DNA of 47,295 bases from Burkholderiales bacterium (GTDB taxonomy: Bacteria; Pseudomonadota; Gammaproteobacteria; Burkholderiales; SG8-41): positions 1 to 47,295 of the forward strand of contig JAURHM010000023.1 of NCBI GenBank assembly GCA_030833315.1, given 5' to 3'. Both the position numbers and the translations under genes were made by a program. Each line of letters starts with the position of its first letter. Within the stretch, counting starts at the first letter, position 1. This document shows, one piece after another, positions 25,898 to 35,166 of this stretch. The notes under the pieces are model-generated. The model saw only the letters and a list, made by a program, of their open reading frames with translations. It did no database searches and was not told the DNA's origin.

Positions 25898-26182
25898 GGA
25901 AGTCCGAGATAAGTCAGTCCGAGGTTGTATTACGCGCCGGGATCGTTCTGGATCGCGGCAAAGTTCCACCAGCGGCGGCTTCCGCCATGCTTTTGCTGAC
26001 GCCATAGCCGCGCGCATACATCAGACCGATATTGGTTTGGGCGCGCACGTAGCCGGCTTTTGCGGGCTGGAGATACCAGTCGACCGCTTTCTTGAAATCC
26101 TGATTGGCGCCGTTGCTGCCGCTGCAAGGCAGGCTGCGGCGCTGAAGAGCGGTGCGGCGAGCCCAGGCCGCCACACGGTCAT
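25849..26182 (-). pseudogene. Decayed Sel1-repeat secreted protein gene
   Basis: An ATG at 26182 overlaps the folA stop as ATGA and opens a signal-peptide-like frame (MTVWRPGLAAPLFSAAACLA). A shift of frame near 26110 then gives Sel1 repeat sequence (FKKAVDWYLQPAKAGYV, NIGLMYARGYGVSKSMAEA). A second shift near 26000 leads to WWNFAAIQNDPGA. A TAA then stands where Gln would be expected before YNLGLTYLG. Two frameshifts and a nonsense codon within 340 bases mark a pseudogene. It was once the third gene after thyA and folA. Confidence 0.65.
25856..25875. repeat. Perfect 20-base palindrome
   Basis: GCCGAGCTGATCAGCTCGGC reads the same on both strands with no spacer. It lies in the poorly conserved stretch between the decarboxylase and folA, at the 3' end of the Sel1 remnant. 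It could be a dimeric regulator site, or the stem of a 3'-end hairpin, although it lacks the loop and T-run of a terminator. Confidence 0.6.
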
Positions 26183-26682
26183 ACACGGTCATGCACCTCG
26201 AAGCGGTAGTCGTGGGCGTGGCGCTCGTCCCTGGAATACTGCTTTGTGCTTTGCAGCCGCCAGTCGGCGGGATTGAAGGCCGGCATCTGCGTGTCGCCGT
26301 CTGGTTCGGCATCGACCACCGTCAGGTACAGGCGGTCGGCGATCGGCATTGACGCGCGATACAGTTCACCGCCGCCGATGATGAAGATTTCGCTGTCGCC
26401 GGTGCACAGTGCGACGGCTTGTTCCAGCGTGTGGGCGATCTTGGCGCCGGGTACGGCGTAATCGGACTGGCGGGTGACGATCACCGTGGTGCGTCCCGGC
26501 AGCAGCCGGCCGATCGATTCATGGGTCTTGCGGCCCATGATGATGTGGTGACCCATGGTGACCTGCTTGAACAGCTGTAGTTCATTGGGCAAATGCCAGG
26601 GAATCTTGCCCTTGGCGCCGATGACCCGGTTTTTGGCCATGGCGACGATCATCGACAGCCGCGGTTTGGCCGGTGCGTTCAT
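26179..26682 (-). CDS. folA: Dihydrofolate reductase
   Basis: Enzyme of 167 residues that reduces dihydrofolate to tetrahydrofolate with NADPH. The opening LSMIVAMAKNRVIGAKGKIPWHLPNEL holds the substrate-binding region, with the NADPH-binding parts in MGRKTHESIGRLLPGRTTVIVTRQ and IFIIGGGELYRA. It follows thyA by three bases in the same direction, so the pair that makes and recycles folate for dTMP synthesis is an operon. The stop overlaps the ATG of the Sel1 remnant. Confidence 0.95.
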   Translation of the reverse strand: MNAPAKPRLSMIVAMAKNRVIGAKGKIPWHLPNELQLFKQVTMGHHIIMGRKTHESIGRLLPGRTTVIVTRQSDYAVPGAKIAHTLEQAVALCTGDSEIFIIGGGELYRASMPIADRLYLTVVDAEPDGDTQMPAFNPADWRLQSTKQYSRDERHAHDYRFEVHDRV

Positions 26683-26685
26683 GCC

Positions 26686-27480
26686 TTACACCGCCACCGG
26701 CGCTTTGATTGCCGGATGCGGGTTGTAGTTTTCCAGCGTGAAGTCTTCGTATTTGAAAGCGAACAGGTCTTTTACTGCCGGATTCAATTTCATCACCGGC
26801 AAAGGCCGCAGTTCGCGCGACAGCTGTTCCTTCACCTGGTCCATGTGGTTCAGGTAGATATGCGTGTCGCCGAAGGTGTGCACGAAGTCGCCGGCTTTCA
26901 GTCCGCAGACCTGTGCGATCATCATCGTCAGCAGCGCGTAAGAGGCAATGTTGAAGGGCACGCCGAGGAACATGTCAGCGCTGCGCTGGTAGAGCTGGCA
27001 GGACAGTTTGCCGTCGGCGACATAGAACTGGAAAAACGCGTGGCAGGGCATCAACGCCATCTGGTCGAGCTGGGCGACATTCCAGGCCGACACGATCATG
27101 CGGCGGGAATCGGGACTTTTGCGCAGTTGTTCCAGTACCTGTGAAATCTGATCGATATGGCGGCCGTCGGCGGCTGGCCAGGAGCGCCACTGGTAACCAT
27201 AGACCGGGCCGAGGTCGCCGTCGGCACGTGCCCACTCGTTCCAGATGCTGACGCCGTTGTCCTGCAGGTATTTGACGTTGGTGTCGCCCTTCAGGAACCA
27301 CAGCAGTTCGTGGATGATCGACTTCAGGTGCACCTTCTTGGTGGTCACCAGCGGAAAGCCTGCGGCGAGGTCGAAGCGCAGCTGCGCGCCGAACACCGAG
27401 ATCGTGCCGGTGCCGGTGCGGTCGGTCTTGCGGGTTCCGGTGTCGAGCACGTGGCGCAGGAGGTCGTGGTAGGGGCGCAT
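26686..27480 (-). CDS. thyA: Thymidylate synthase
   Basis: Enzyme of 264 residues, the same length as the E. coli protein, that methylates dUMP using methylene-tetrahydrofolate. The catalytic Cys146 is in [14 protein letters not shown]. The start [26 protein letters not shown] and the nucleotide-binding [20 protein letters not shown] are clear. It is the first gene of the thyA-folA pair and is divergent from the M17 aminopeptidase. Confidence 0.97.
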   Translation of the reverse strand: MRPYHDLLRHVLDTGTRKTDRTGTGTISVFGAQLRFDLAAGFPLVTTKKVHLKSIIHELLWFLKGDTNVKYLQDNGVSIWNEWARADGDLGPVYGYQWRSWPAADGRHIDQISQVLEQLRKSPDSRRMIVSAWNVAQLDQMALMPCHAFFQFYVADGKLSCQLYQRSADMFLGVPFNIASYALLTMMIAQVCGLKAGDFVHTFGDTHIYLNHMDQVKEQLSRELRPLPVMKLNPAVKDLFAFKYEDFTLENYNPHPAIKAPVAV

Positions 27481-27547
27481 GAACGCGGGGTTGCCTGGAT
27501 CGGTTGAATATGACGGCGATTTTAGCAGGCCGCGCGGCGGTCGCCGC

Positions 27548-27553
27548 TATAAT
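27548..27553 (+). promoter_or_regulatory. Candidate -10 box for the aminopeptidase gene
   Basis: TATAAT is found 29 bases before the ATG at 27583, in the divergent spacer with thyA. No good -35 box is found at 16-18 bases upstream, so this rests on the -10 alone. Confidence 0.35.
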
Positions 27554-27582
27554 CCATCCACTTCAATCCATGGATTTCCGAG

Positions 27583-29040
27583 ATGCTCGCCCGACTGCAA
27601 GCCCGTTCCGAATCGCCCGCTGCTGCGGTGCTGAAAAAAGCCAGCCACTTGCTGATCATTGCGCCCGCCGGCATTGCTTTGCCGACCTTGCCGATGCATG
27701 ACATCCTTGAGAAAACGCTGGCGCGCCGGCGTAAAAAAATGGCTGACCTGGCCAAGGGTGCCGTCACTGCGCAAACCACGGATGGCACGCTGGTGTCATG
27801 GGTAACCCCCGATACGAAAAAAACAGCATTTGAACAGCACACGTTGCTGCGCAAGGCCGTCGGCGCGTTGCTCGCCGAGCAGCCCCAAACCCTGACCATC
27901 ATGGTCACCGGTGCGGCTTCGACCCGGCGCGAACTGGCCGAGCGCGCGGTGTATGTGGGCTGGGTCAACGGTATTGTGCTGCCGCAACGAAAGAAAAAAT
28001 CCGATGACAAGCCGCTGAAAATCATCGAGCTCTTCGGTTACCGGCCGGCCGACGGGTTTGCACAGGCGCGGTCGGTTGCCGAAGGCAATGTGCTGTGCCG
28101 TGAACTGACGGTGACGGCGCCGAATGAGCTGACGCCGGGCGCCTATCGCAAACGGCTGGCCTTGCTGGCGAAAGCACAGGGTTGGAGGCGTGAGGAATAC
28201 GATTTCAAAAAGCTCAAGCGCATGGGCGCGGGGGCGTTCTGCGCGGTAGCGCAGGGCAGCGATGAGGCAGATGCGGCGATCGTGCGTCTGCGTTACCGGC
28301 CGCGCGGCGCGACCAAAACCGTGGCGCTGGTGGGCAAGGGCATCTGTTTCGACACCGGCGGGCATAACCTGAAGCCGGCGCGTTACATGCAGGGCATGCA
28401 TGAAGACATGAACGGCTCGGCGGTGGCGCTGGGCATCCTGACTGCCGCAACCGAGGCCAAACTCAAGGTCAACATCGACTGCTGGCTGGCGCTGGCGCAG
28501 AACCATCTGAGTCCGCGTGCCTACAAGCAGAATGACATCGTTACTGCGCTGAACGGCACAACGATTGAAATCGTTCACACCGATGCCGAGGGCCGCATGG
28601 TGCTCGCCGATACGCTGACGCTGGCGGCGCGCGCGAAGCCGGATGTTATGGTGGATTTCGCGACGCTGACCGGTTCAATGCATGTCGCGCTGGGCAGCCG
28701 TTACAGCGGCATTTTTGCCACCAGCGACGAGTTGGCCGAGTTTGCACTGCAGGCGGGAGTGGCTTCCGGTGAACGTTTATGCGCCTTCCCGATGGATGAG
28801 GATTACGACAGTGCGCTCGACAGTGAGGTGGCCGACGTCAAGCAATGCACGCTGGACGGCGAGGCGGACCACATTCTTGCTGCGCGGCTGCTGCAACGTT
28901 TTACCGGCAAGACGCCGTGGATCCACATGGATCTGTCGGCACACGGCTGCAAAGGTGGTCTGGGTGCGGTGGCAACGGATTGCACCGGTTTTGGTGTGGC
29001 CTGGGGCAAACTTTTTCTGGCGGGTTACGAGCGCGACTGA
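27583..29040 (+). CDS. M17 leucyl aminopeptidase family protein
   Basis: Two-metal aminopeptidase of 485 residues that trims N-terminal residues from peptides in the cytosol. The metal and catalytic positions are present: Lys252 and Asp257 in GKGICFDTGG, Asp275 in HEDMNGS, and Asp334, Glu336 and Arg338 in HTDAEGRM. The usual signature is NTDAEGRL, so the first residue is His instead of Asn. The usual MK in front of the third ligand is also MH. It stands alone between the divergent thyA and the small gene on the minus strand. It resembles the PepB-like subgroup rather than classical PepA. Confidence 0.9.
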   Translation: MLARLQARSESPAAAVLKKASHLLIIAPAGIALPTLPMHDILEKTLARRRKKMADLAKGAVTAQTTDGTLVSWVTPDTKKTAFEQHTLLRKAVGALLAEQPQTLTIMVTGAASTRRELAERAVYVGWVNGIVLPQRKKKSDDKPLKIIELFGYRPADGFAQARSVAEGNVLCRELTVTAPNELTPGAYRKRLALLAKAQGWRREEYDFKKLKRMGAGAFCAVAQGSDEADAAIVRLRYRPRGATKTVALVGKGICFDTGGHNLKPARYMQGMHEDMNGSAVALGILTAATEAKLKVNIDCWLALAQNHLSPRAYKQNDIVTALNGTTIEIVHTDAEGRMVLADTLTLAARAKPDVMVDFATLTGSMHVALGSRYSGIFATSDELAEFALQAGVASGERLCAFPMDEDYDSALDSEVADVKQCTLDGEADHILAARLLQRFTGKTPWIHMDLSAHGCKGGLGAVATDCTGFGVAWGKLFLAGYERD

Positions 29041-29058
29041 TCGCCGCTCTTGACTGTC

Positions 29059-29259
29059 TTAACCGCGCTTTTTATCCCAGACGTAGCGCACCAGCCGCTG
29101 CCAGCGGTTCTGCGGTTGCTTCAGCGCATTGGGACCGCGGCTGATCTGGTCCCGGGCGTGGCTTTTTTTCACCAGCTCGTGCAGCTCGCGCATGTTCATG
29201 CCACCGGGGCCCTTGATCTGTTCCGGGTCGGTTTTGTCGGGATCGGGTTTGTTGCTCAT
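29059..29259 (-). CDS. Small hypothetical basic protein, 66 residues
   Basis: Frame of 66 residues with a start ATG at 29259. The sequence is hydrophilic with many Lys, Arg, Pro and Asp (KPDPDKTDPEQIKGPGGMNM, then LHELVKKSHARDQISRG and RWQRLVRYVWDKKRG). There is no signal peptide or membrane segment. Residue composition and codon choice look like a real small protein, but I do not recognise a family. It converges on the aminopeptidase gene and is divergent from aroC, 67 bases away. Confidence 0.5.
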   Translation of the reverse strand: MSNKPDPDKTDPEQIKGPGGMNMRELHELVKKSHARDQISRGPNALKQPQNRWQRLVRYVWDKKRG

Positions 29260-29326
29260 GAGGGGCCTCGGCGGCGGTGACGCCTATGTTAAACTTCGCG
29301 CTTGATTTTAATGGAGTTTTTAAGTC

Positions 29327-30490
29327 ATGTCGGGCAGCACGCTGGGTACCCTGTTCTGTGTCACTTCCTTTGGTGAATCCCACGGGCCGGCGATCGGCTG
29401 TGTTGTCGACGGCTGCCCGCCGGGACTGGCACTGAGCGAAGCCGATATCCAGCTCGAGCTCGACCGCCGCAAACCCGGCACTTCGCGCCATGTCACGCAG
29501 CGCCGCGAGGAAGACAGGGTCGAAATTCTTTCCGGCGTGTTCGAAGGCAAAACCACGGGCACCCCGATCGGCCTGCTGATCCGCAACACCGACCAGCGCA
29601 GCAAGGACTACGGCAAGATCAAGGACATGTTCCGTCCCGGCCATGCTGATTACACCTACTGGCAGAAATACGGCATCCGCGATTACCGCGGTGGCGGGCG
29701 TCAGTCGGCGCGCGAGACCGCGGTGCGTGTGGCGGCGGGCGCGATCGCGAAAAAATGGCTCAAGGAAAAATACGGCACGGTAATCCGCGGCTATATGTCG
29801 CAGCTCGGCCCGGTGGAGATTCCCTTCGTGACCTGGGGTGAGGTCGGCAACAATCCCTTCTTTGCGCCGAACGCGCAGATTGTCGACGAACTCGAAACCT
29901 TCATGGACAAGCTGCGCAAGTCCGGTGACTCGGTCGGCGCGAAAATCACCACGGTCGCCACCGGCGTGCCGGTGGGGCTTGGCGAGCCGGTGTACGGAAA
30001 GCTCGATGCCGACATCGCCTGGAACATGATGAGCATCAACGCGGTGAAAGGCGTTGAGATCGGCGCCGGCTTCGCGTCGATCAGTCAGCGCGGCACCGAA
30101 CACTCGGATGAAATGACGCCGCAGGGTTTTGTCAGCAACAATGCCGGCGGCGTGCTCGGCGGCATCTCGACCGGACAGGACATTGTCGTCAATGTCGCGG
30201 TGAAGCCGACTTCAAGCATTCGTCTGGCCCGTCACACGATCGACACTGCGGGCAATGCCGCGATGATCGAAACCCACGGCCGTCATGATCCCTGCGTCGG
30301 CATCCGCGCGACGCCGATCTGCGAAGCGATGCTGGCGCTGACGTTGATGGATCACGCGCTGCGCCACCGCGCGCAGAATGCCGATGTGAACACCGGCACG
30401 CCGGTGATTGCGGCGCAGGCGCCGCAGTCGGTGATCGACCAGCTGCGAGCCGCAGCGGCTGCGGAAAATCCGGATCCGGACGAGGCCTAA
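29327..30490 (+). CDS. aroC: Chorismate synthase
   Basis: Last enzyme of the shikimate pathway, 387 residues, which converts EPSP to chorismate using reduced FMN. The three family signatures are seen: [19 protein letters not shown] near the start, the central [20 protein letters not shown], and [17 protein letters not shown] near the end. Chorismate feeds the trp genes further right. The ATG at 29327 follows an AT-rich region with GGAG upstream. The MFS gene begins 69 bases downstream. Confidence 0.97.
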   Translation: MSGSTLGTLFCVTSFGESHGPAIGCVVDGCPPGLALSEADIQLELDRRKPGTSRHVTQRREEDRVEILSGVFEGKTTGTPIGLLIRNTDQRSKDYGKIKDMFRPGHADYTYWQKYGIRDYRGGGRQSARETAVRVAAGAIAKKWLKEKYGTVIRGYMSQLGPVEIPFVTWGEVGNNPFFAPNAQIVDELETFMDKLRKSGDSVGAKITTVATGVPVGLGEPVYGKLDADIAWNMMSINAVKGVEIGAGFASISQRGTEHSDEMTPQGFVSNNAGGVLGGISTGQDIVVNVAVKPTSSIRLARHTIDTAGNAAMIETHGRHDPCVGIRATPICEAMLALTLMDHALRHRAQNADVNTGTPVIAAQAPQSVIDQLRAAAAAENPDPDEA

Positions 30491-30559
30491 ACGACCTTTA
30501 AAAGTCGTTTAAAAACAAATATTTAAGGATATCGCGCGAAATCTGCGCGGTGCCGCACC

Positions 30560-31699
30560 GTGGCCCGGCCGATCCACCTCAATCTCTCCGCGTTTTACTT
30601 TTTCTACTTCGCCTATCTCGGCGCCTTCGCGCCGTTTTTTGCGCTGTATCTGACGTCGGTCGGCATGAATGCCGTCGAAATCGGCGTGCTGATGGCGCTG
30701 CCGCAGCTGACGCGCATTCTCGCGCCGCATCTTTGGGGCTGGCTGGCCGATCACACAGGACGGCGCATCGGTGTCGTGCGGATTTCCGGTGCGGCGGGGA
30801 TGGTGGCCTTCCTCGGTGTGTTTGCCGGTGACAGTTTCGCGTGGCTGTTCGTCGTGCTGTTCGCGATGATGTTTTTCTGGAGTGCGGCCTTGCCGTTGGT
30901 CGAAGCGACCACGCTGTCGAAATTGGGTGACGAGACTGCGCGTTACGGTCGCATCCGCGTCTGGGGTTCGGTGGGATTCATCGCGGCCGTGGTTGCGGTC
31001 GGTTATCTGATCGACGCGACCAATCCGCATTCGGTGTTGTGGGTGATAGCCGGACTGATGGCGGGCATGCTGCTCCTGTCATTCACGCTGTCCGAATCGA
31101 AACCGGAGCCGCATGAGAGCGATGATCTGCCGGTGTGGCAGATCGTGCGCAAGCCGGCGGTGCTCGCAGTGATCGGTGCGTCGGCGTTGATGGCTGCAGC
31201 GCACGGCCCGTATTACACCTTCTATACCATTCATCTCGTGGATCACGGCTACAGCAAATCGGCGGCGGGCCTGCTGTGGGCCTTGGGCGTGATTTGCGAG
31301 ATCGGCATTTTCATCTGGATGTCGCGGCTGTATCGCGCGTTCACGCTGCGCAGCATCCTGATTGCCAGCACCTTGCTGGCCGCTTTGCGTTTTGTGGTGA
31401 TCGGCTGGAGTGCTGACAGCATCGTGTTGTTGCTGGCGGCGCAGACTTTGCACGCGGCCAGTTTCGGCTCTTTCCATGCGGCGGCCATCGGTGTGGTGCA
31501 CAAGCTGTTCCGCGGTCGCCATCAGGCGCGCGGTCAGGCGATTTACGGCAGTCTCGCCTACGGGCTGGGCGGGACCGTCGGCGGCCTCGCCAGCGGTTAT
31601 GCCTGGGGCGGGCTGGGGCCGGCGCTGACCTTTACGCTGGCGGGGGTATGCGGCTTGCTGGCGGCGGGGGTGCTGTGGCGCTGGCTGGAGGATGTATGA
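30560..31699 (+). CDS. MFS transporter (LacY/HcaT-like group)
   Basis: Integral membrane transporter of 379 residues with about 12 hydrophobic segments. It begins FYFFYFAYLGAFAPFFALYL, and the loop after the second segment is GWLADHTGRRIG, the MFS motif. The opening resembles the HcaT and 3-phenylpropionate group. It starts at GTG 30560; no nearby ATG fits. It follows aroC by 69 bases, with a weak hairpin of seven pairs (30489-30510) that lacks a T-run. Substrate unknown; the aroC position is common for this gene in betaproteobacteria but does not show its cargo. Confidence 0.88.
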   Translation: MARPIHLNLSAFYFFYFAYLGAFAPFFALYLTSVGMNAVEIGVLMALPQLTRILAPHLWGWLADHTGRRIGVVRISGAAGMVAFLGVFAGDSFAWLFVVLFAMMFFWSAALPLVEATTLSKLGDETARYGRIRVWGSVGFIAAVVAVGYLIDATNPHSVLWVIAGLMAGMLLLSFTLSESKPEPHESDDLPVWQIVRKPAVLAVIGASALMAAAHGPYYTFYTIHLVDHGYSKSAAGLLWALGVICEIGIFIWMSRLYRAFTLRSILIASTLLAALRFVVIGWSADSIVLLLAAQTLHAASFGSFHAAAIGVVHKLFRGRHQARGQAIYGSLAYGLGGTVGGLASGYAWGGLGPALTFTLAGVCGLLAAGVLWRWLEDV

Positions 31700-31760
31700 A
31701 GCCGTGCGCGACCGTGTCTTTCAAGGTGTGAACCTGTGCATATGTCGGGTGCCGCCCCTG

Positions 31761-31769
31761 TGAGATAAT
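31761..31769 (+). promoter_or_regulatory. Candidate leuC promoter (extended -10)
   Basis: TGAGATAAT combines a TGn extension with a five-of-six -10 match, 40 bases before the leuC ATG. The -35 region is poor. No leader peptide or attenuator rich in leucine codons was seen in the 110 bases before leuC. Confidence 0.35.
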
Positions 31770-31809
31770 CTGCCGTTTCAGTGGCTTGGACACTTAACGG
31801 GTAATTCTC

Positions 31810-33228
31810 ATGGCAGGCAAGACCTTATACGACAAGCTTTGGGAGAGTCATCTTGTTCGCGAAGAAGCGGACGGGACGGCGCTGATCTATATCGATCGCC
31901 ATCTGGTGCATGAAGTCACCAGTCCGCAGGCCTACGAGGGTCTGAAACTGGCGGGTCGTCCGGTGTGGCGCGTGGATTCCGTGGTGGCCACGGCCGACCA
32001 CAACACCCCGACGCGCAACTGGGAACGCGGCCTCGACGGCATCACCGATCCGGTTTCGCGCATCCAGGTCGAAACGCTGGACAAGAACATCAAGGAATTC
32101 AAGGCGAAAGTCTATTTCCCTTTCCTCGACAAGAAGCAGGGCATTGTCCATGTGATCGGTCCGGAGAACGGTGCGACGCTGCCGGGCATGACAGTGGTCT
32201 GCGGCGATTCGCACACCAGCACGCATGGCGCCTGCGCGGCGCTGGCCTTCGGCATCGGCACCAGCGAAGTCGAGCATGTGCTGGCAACGCAGTGCATGGT
32301 GATGAAAAAATCCAAGGCGATGCAGATTGTCGTCGAGGGCAAGCTAGGACCCGGCGTCACTGGCAAGGATGTGGCGCTGGCCATCATCGGCCACATCGGC
32401 ACGGCCGGCGGCACCGGGCACGCAGTCGAATTCGCCGGCAGCGCGATCCGCAGTCTGTCTATGGAAGGTCGCATGACGCTTTGCAATATGGCGATCGAGG
32501 CGGGTGCACGCGCCGGCATGGTTGCGGTCGACGACAAGACCGTCGATTACTTCAAGGGTCGGCTGTTCGCGCCGACCGGCGCGATGTGGGACAAGGCGGC
32601 GGCGTACTGGCGCACGCTGGTCAGTGACCCGGACGCGAAGTTCGACAAAGTGATCACGATGAAAGCCGAGGACATCGTGCCGCAGGTTACTTGGGGTACG
32701 TCCCCTGAAATGGTGACCACGGTTGACGGCAAGGTGCCAGACCCGGAGAAAGAAACCAATCCGGTGAAGCGCGAAGGTTATGCTCGGGCGCTGGTCTATA
32801 TGGACCTCAAGCCCAATACGCCGATTCGCGATATCCAGCTCGACAAAGTGTTTATCGGATCCTGTACCAACTCGCGCATTGAAGATCTGCGTGCGGCGGC
32901 GGCTGTGGCCAAAGGCCGCAAGGTCGCGGCCAATATCAAGCTGGCGATGGTGGTGCCGGGTTCCGGTCAGGTGAAGGCGCAGGCCGAACAGGAAGGGCTG
33001 GACAAAATTTTTGTGGAGGCCGGTTTTGAATGGCGTGAACCCGGCTGCTCGATGTGCCTGGGCATGAATGAAGATCAGCTGAGCCCTGGTGAGCGCTGCG
33101 CTTCGACTTCGAACCGCAATTTCGAAGGCCGCCAGGGCGCCGGCGGCAGGACGCATCTGGTCAGTCCGGCAATGGCTGCAGCTGCAGCCGTTGCGGGGCA
33201 TTTTGTCGATGTTCGTGAATTGAAGTGA
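31810..33228 (+). CDS. leuC: 3-isopropylmalate dehydratase large subunit
   Basis: Catalytic 4Fe-4S subunit of isopropylmalate isomerase, 472 residues. The cluster ligands are Cys352 (GSCTNSR) and Cys413 and Cys416 (GCSMCLG). Active-site motifs [24 protein letters not shown] and [10 protein letters not shown] are conserved. It works with the LeuD subunit, encoded 140 bases downstream, to isomerise 2- to 3-isopropylmalate in leucine synthesis. A small lipoprotein gene lies between the two. Confidence 0.97.
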   Translation: MAGKTLYDKLWESHLVREEADGTALIYIDRHLVHEVTSPQAYEGLKLAGRPVWRVDSVVATADHNTPTRNWERGLDGITDPVSRIQVETLDKNIKEFKAKVYFPFLDKKQGIVHVIGPENGATLPGMTVVCGDSHTSTHGACAALAFGIGTSEVEHVLATQCMVMKKSKAMQIVVEGKLGPGVTGKDVALAIIGHIGTAGGTGHAVEFAGSAIRSLSMEGRMTLCNMAIEAGARAGMVAVDDKTVDYFKGRLFAPTGAMWDKAAAYWRTLVSDPDAKFDKVITMKAEDIVPQVTWGTSPEMVTTVDGKVPDPEKETNPVKREGYARALVYMDLKPNTPIRDIQLDKVFIGSCTNSRIEDLRAAAAVAKGRKVAANIKLAMVVPGSGQVKAQAEQEGLDKIFVEAGFEWREPGCSMCLGMNEDQLSPGERCASTSNRNFEGRQGAGGRTHLVSPAMAAAAAVAGHFVDVRELK

Positions 33229-33246
33229 ATTGAGGGGGATCGTCAA

Positions 33247-33366
33247 ATGAAGCAACTCATCATGATATTTTTCTCGGCAATGGTATTGGCGGGTTGCAAT
33301 ACTGTTGCCGGTGTCGGTAAAGATCTCGAGAAGGCCGGCGAGGCCATCCAGAAGTCGACGAAGTAA
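33247..33366 (+). CDS. Entericidin-type small lipoprotein
   Basis: Frame of 39 residues between leuC and leuD. The product has a lipoprotein signal ([15 protein letters not shown]), with Cys17 the likely lipid site. The short tail [20 protein letters not shown] follows, which is the entericidin A/B pattern (GxGKDxxKxGxxI). The stop is one base before the leuD ATG, so the genes are translated together. Entericidins are membrane lipoproteins, in E. coli a toxin/antidote pair; the role of the lone betaproteobacterial form is unclear. Confidence 0.85.
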   Translation: MKQLIMIFFSAMVLAGCNTVAGVGKDLEKAGEAIQKSTK

Positions 33367-33367
33367 C

Positions 33368-34006
33368 ATGGATAAATTTGTCCGCCAGGAAGGGTTGGTC
33401 GCGCCGCTGGATCGCGCCAACGTCGATACCGACGCGATCATCCCCAAGCAGTTCCTGAAGTCGATCAAGCGTACTGGCTTTGGTCCCAACCTCTTCGATG
33501 AATGGCGCTATCTCGATAAAGGCGAACCGGACAGCGACAATTCCGGGCGTCCGCTGAATCCGGATTTCGTGCTGAACCGCCAGCGCTTTATCGGCGCGAC
33601 GGTGATGCTCGCGCGCGAGAATTTCGGCTGCGGTTCTTCGCGCGAGCACGCGCCATGGGCGCTGCTGCAGTTCGGCATCCAGACAATCATTGCGCCGAGC
33701 TTTGCCGATATTTTCTACAACAACAGCCTGAAAAACGGCCTGCTGTTGATCAAGCTCGATCCGAAAATCATCGACAAGCTGTTCATTGAAACCGAGGCCA
33801 ATCCGGGTTACCGGCTGGCGGTGGATCTGGAGCAGCAGACGGTCACTACGCCGTCGGGAGAAAGTTATTCCTTCGATATTGACCCGCACCGCAAGCACTG
33901 CATGCTCAACGGTCTCGACGACATCGGGCTGACTCTGGCGCATGCCGACGACATCCACGCCTTCGAAGCAAAACACAAGGTGTCGCAGCCCTGGCTGTTT
34001 TCCTGA
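33368..34006 (+). CDS. leuD: 3-isopropylmalate dehydratase small subunit
   Basis: Subunit of 212 residues that completes the isomerase with LeuC. It starts at ATG 33368, one base after the entericidin stop, and not at the earlier in-frame start. It begins [30 protein letters not shown] and has the conserved [17 protein letters not shown] that binds substrate. It lies 42 bases before leuB. Confidence 0.97.
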   Translation: MDKFVRQEGLVAPLDRANVDTDAIIPKQFLKSIKRTGFGPNLFDEWRYLDKGEPDSDNSGRPLNPDFVLNRQRFIGATVMLARENFGCGSSREHAPWALLQFGIQTIIAPSFADIFYNNSLKNGLLLIKLDPKIIDKLFIETEANPGYRLAVDLEQQTVTTPSGESYSFDIDPHRKHCMLNGLDDIGLTLAHADDIHAFEAKHKVSQPWLFS

Positions 34007-34048
34007 TCTTTCGCGGGTCGTTCACTTTTTCGTTTTACGGAATCCATC

Positions 34049-35113
34049 ATGAAAATCGCAGTTCTCGCCGGTGACGGCATCGGTCCCGAAATTGTCGGGC
34101 AGGCGCTGAAGGTATTGCGTCGCCTCGCCGAAGACGGGCTCAGGCTGGAATTCGAAGAGGCACCGTTCGGCGGCGCCGGTTTTGATGCGCACGGCGATCC
34201 GCTGCCGGCATCAACACTGAAACTGGCGAAGGAAGCCGATGCCGTGTTGTGCGGCGCTGTCGGCGGTCCGAAATACGATGCGCTGCCGCGTGCGCAGCGA
34301 CCGGAGCAGGGTATCCTGCGCATCCGCAAGGAACTCGGGCTGTTCGCCAATCTGCGTCCGGCCGTGTTGTATCCGGAACTGGTGCAGGCTTCGACGCTGA
34401 AGCCGGAGGTGGTGTCTGGTCTTGATCTGATGATCATTCGCGAACTTACCGGCGACATCTATTTCGGCGAGCCGCGCGGCCGTCGTGACAATGCGCGCGG
34501 CGAGAAGGAGGGCTACGACACGATGCTGTATTCGGAGCCGGAAATCCGCCGCATCGCCGAAGTCGGTTTCCAGACGGCAATGAAGCGCGGCAAGAAGCTG
34601 TGCTCGGTCGACAAGGAAAACGTGCTCGAGACCAGCCGTTTCTGGCGCGAGATCGTGATTGATGTCGCGAAAAAATATCCCGAAGTGGCGCTGTCGCATA
34701 TGTATGTGGACAACGCGGCGATGCAACTGGTGCGCAATCCGAAGCAGTTCGATGTGATCGTCACCGGCAACATCTTTGGCGATATTCTGTCCGATGAGGC
34801 GTCTATGCTCACCGGTTCAATCGGCATGCTGCCCTCGGCGTCGCTTAACTCCGGCGGTGGCGGGCTGTATGAACCGATTCACGGTTCGGCGCCGGACATT
34901 GCCGGCAAAAACATCGCCAATCCGCTGGCCACCATTCTGTCGACGGCGATGATGTTGCGTTACACCTTCAACAAGGACGAATGGGCCTACCGGATTGAGG
35001 TGGCTGTGAAGAACGTCCTTGCCGCCGGCTACCGCACCCCGGATATTGACGAGGCGGGGGCGAAGAAGGTGGGCACGGTCGAGATGGGTGATGCTGTGGT
35101 CGCCGCGCTGTGA
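34049..35113 (+). CDS. leuB: 3-isopropylmalate dehydrogenase
   Basis: NAD-dependent dehydrogenase of 354 residues. It oxidises and decarboxylates 3-isopropylmalate in the third step of leucine synthesis. [20 protein letters not shown] opens the protein, the substrate Arg residues are in RPAVLYPE and [18 protein letters not shown], and the family signature [20 protein letters not shown] is intact. [20 protein letters not shown] completes the active site. It is the last leu gene, and a promoter for asd lies just after it. Confidence 0.97.
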   Translation: MKIAVLAGDGIGPEIVGQALKVLRRLAEDGLRLEFEEAPFGGAGFDAHGDPLPASTLKLAKEADAVLCGAVGGPKYDALPRAQRPEQGILRIRKELGLFANLRPAVLYPELVQASTLKPEVVSGLDLMIIRELTGDIYFGEPRGRRDNARGEKEGYDTMLYSEPEIRRIAEVGFQTAMKRGKKLCSVDKENVLETSRFWREIVIDVAKKYPEVALSHMYVDNAAMQLVRNPKQFDVIVTGNIFGDILSDEASMLTGSIGMLPSASLNSGGGGLYEPIHGSAPDIAGKNIANPLATILSTAMMLRYTFNKDEWAYRIEVAVKNVLAAGYRTPDIDEAGAKKVGTVEMGDAVVAAL

Positions 35114-35129
35114 GTCGTGGAGTAGATTC

Positions 35130-35138
35130 TGGTATAAT
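35130..35138 (+). promoter_or_regulatory. Likely asd promoter (extended -10)
   Basis: TGGTATAAT, a perfect extended -10 element, lies 17 bases after the leuB stop and about 30 bases before the asd ATG. The spacer that follows is very AT-rich (taatatattgttttttaagg). A -35 match at the right distance is poor. It implies that asd can be transcribed independently of the leu genes. Confidence 0.55.
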
Positions 35139-35166
35139 GTAATATATTGTTTTTTAAGGTGTTTTT

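Noticed and set aside
30489-30510. Hairpin between aroC and the MFS gene as a terminator.
   Set aside because: The stem is only seven pairs and AT-rich, and it is followed by A residues and not by a T-run.
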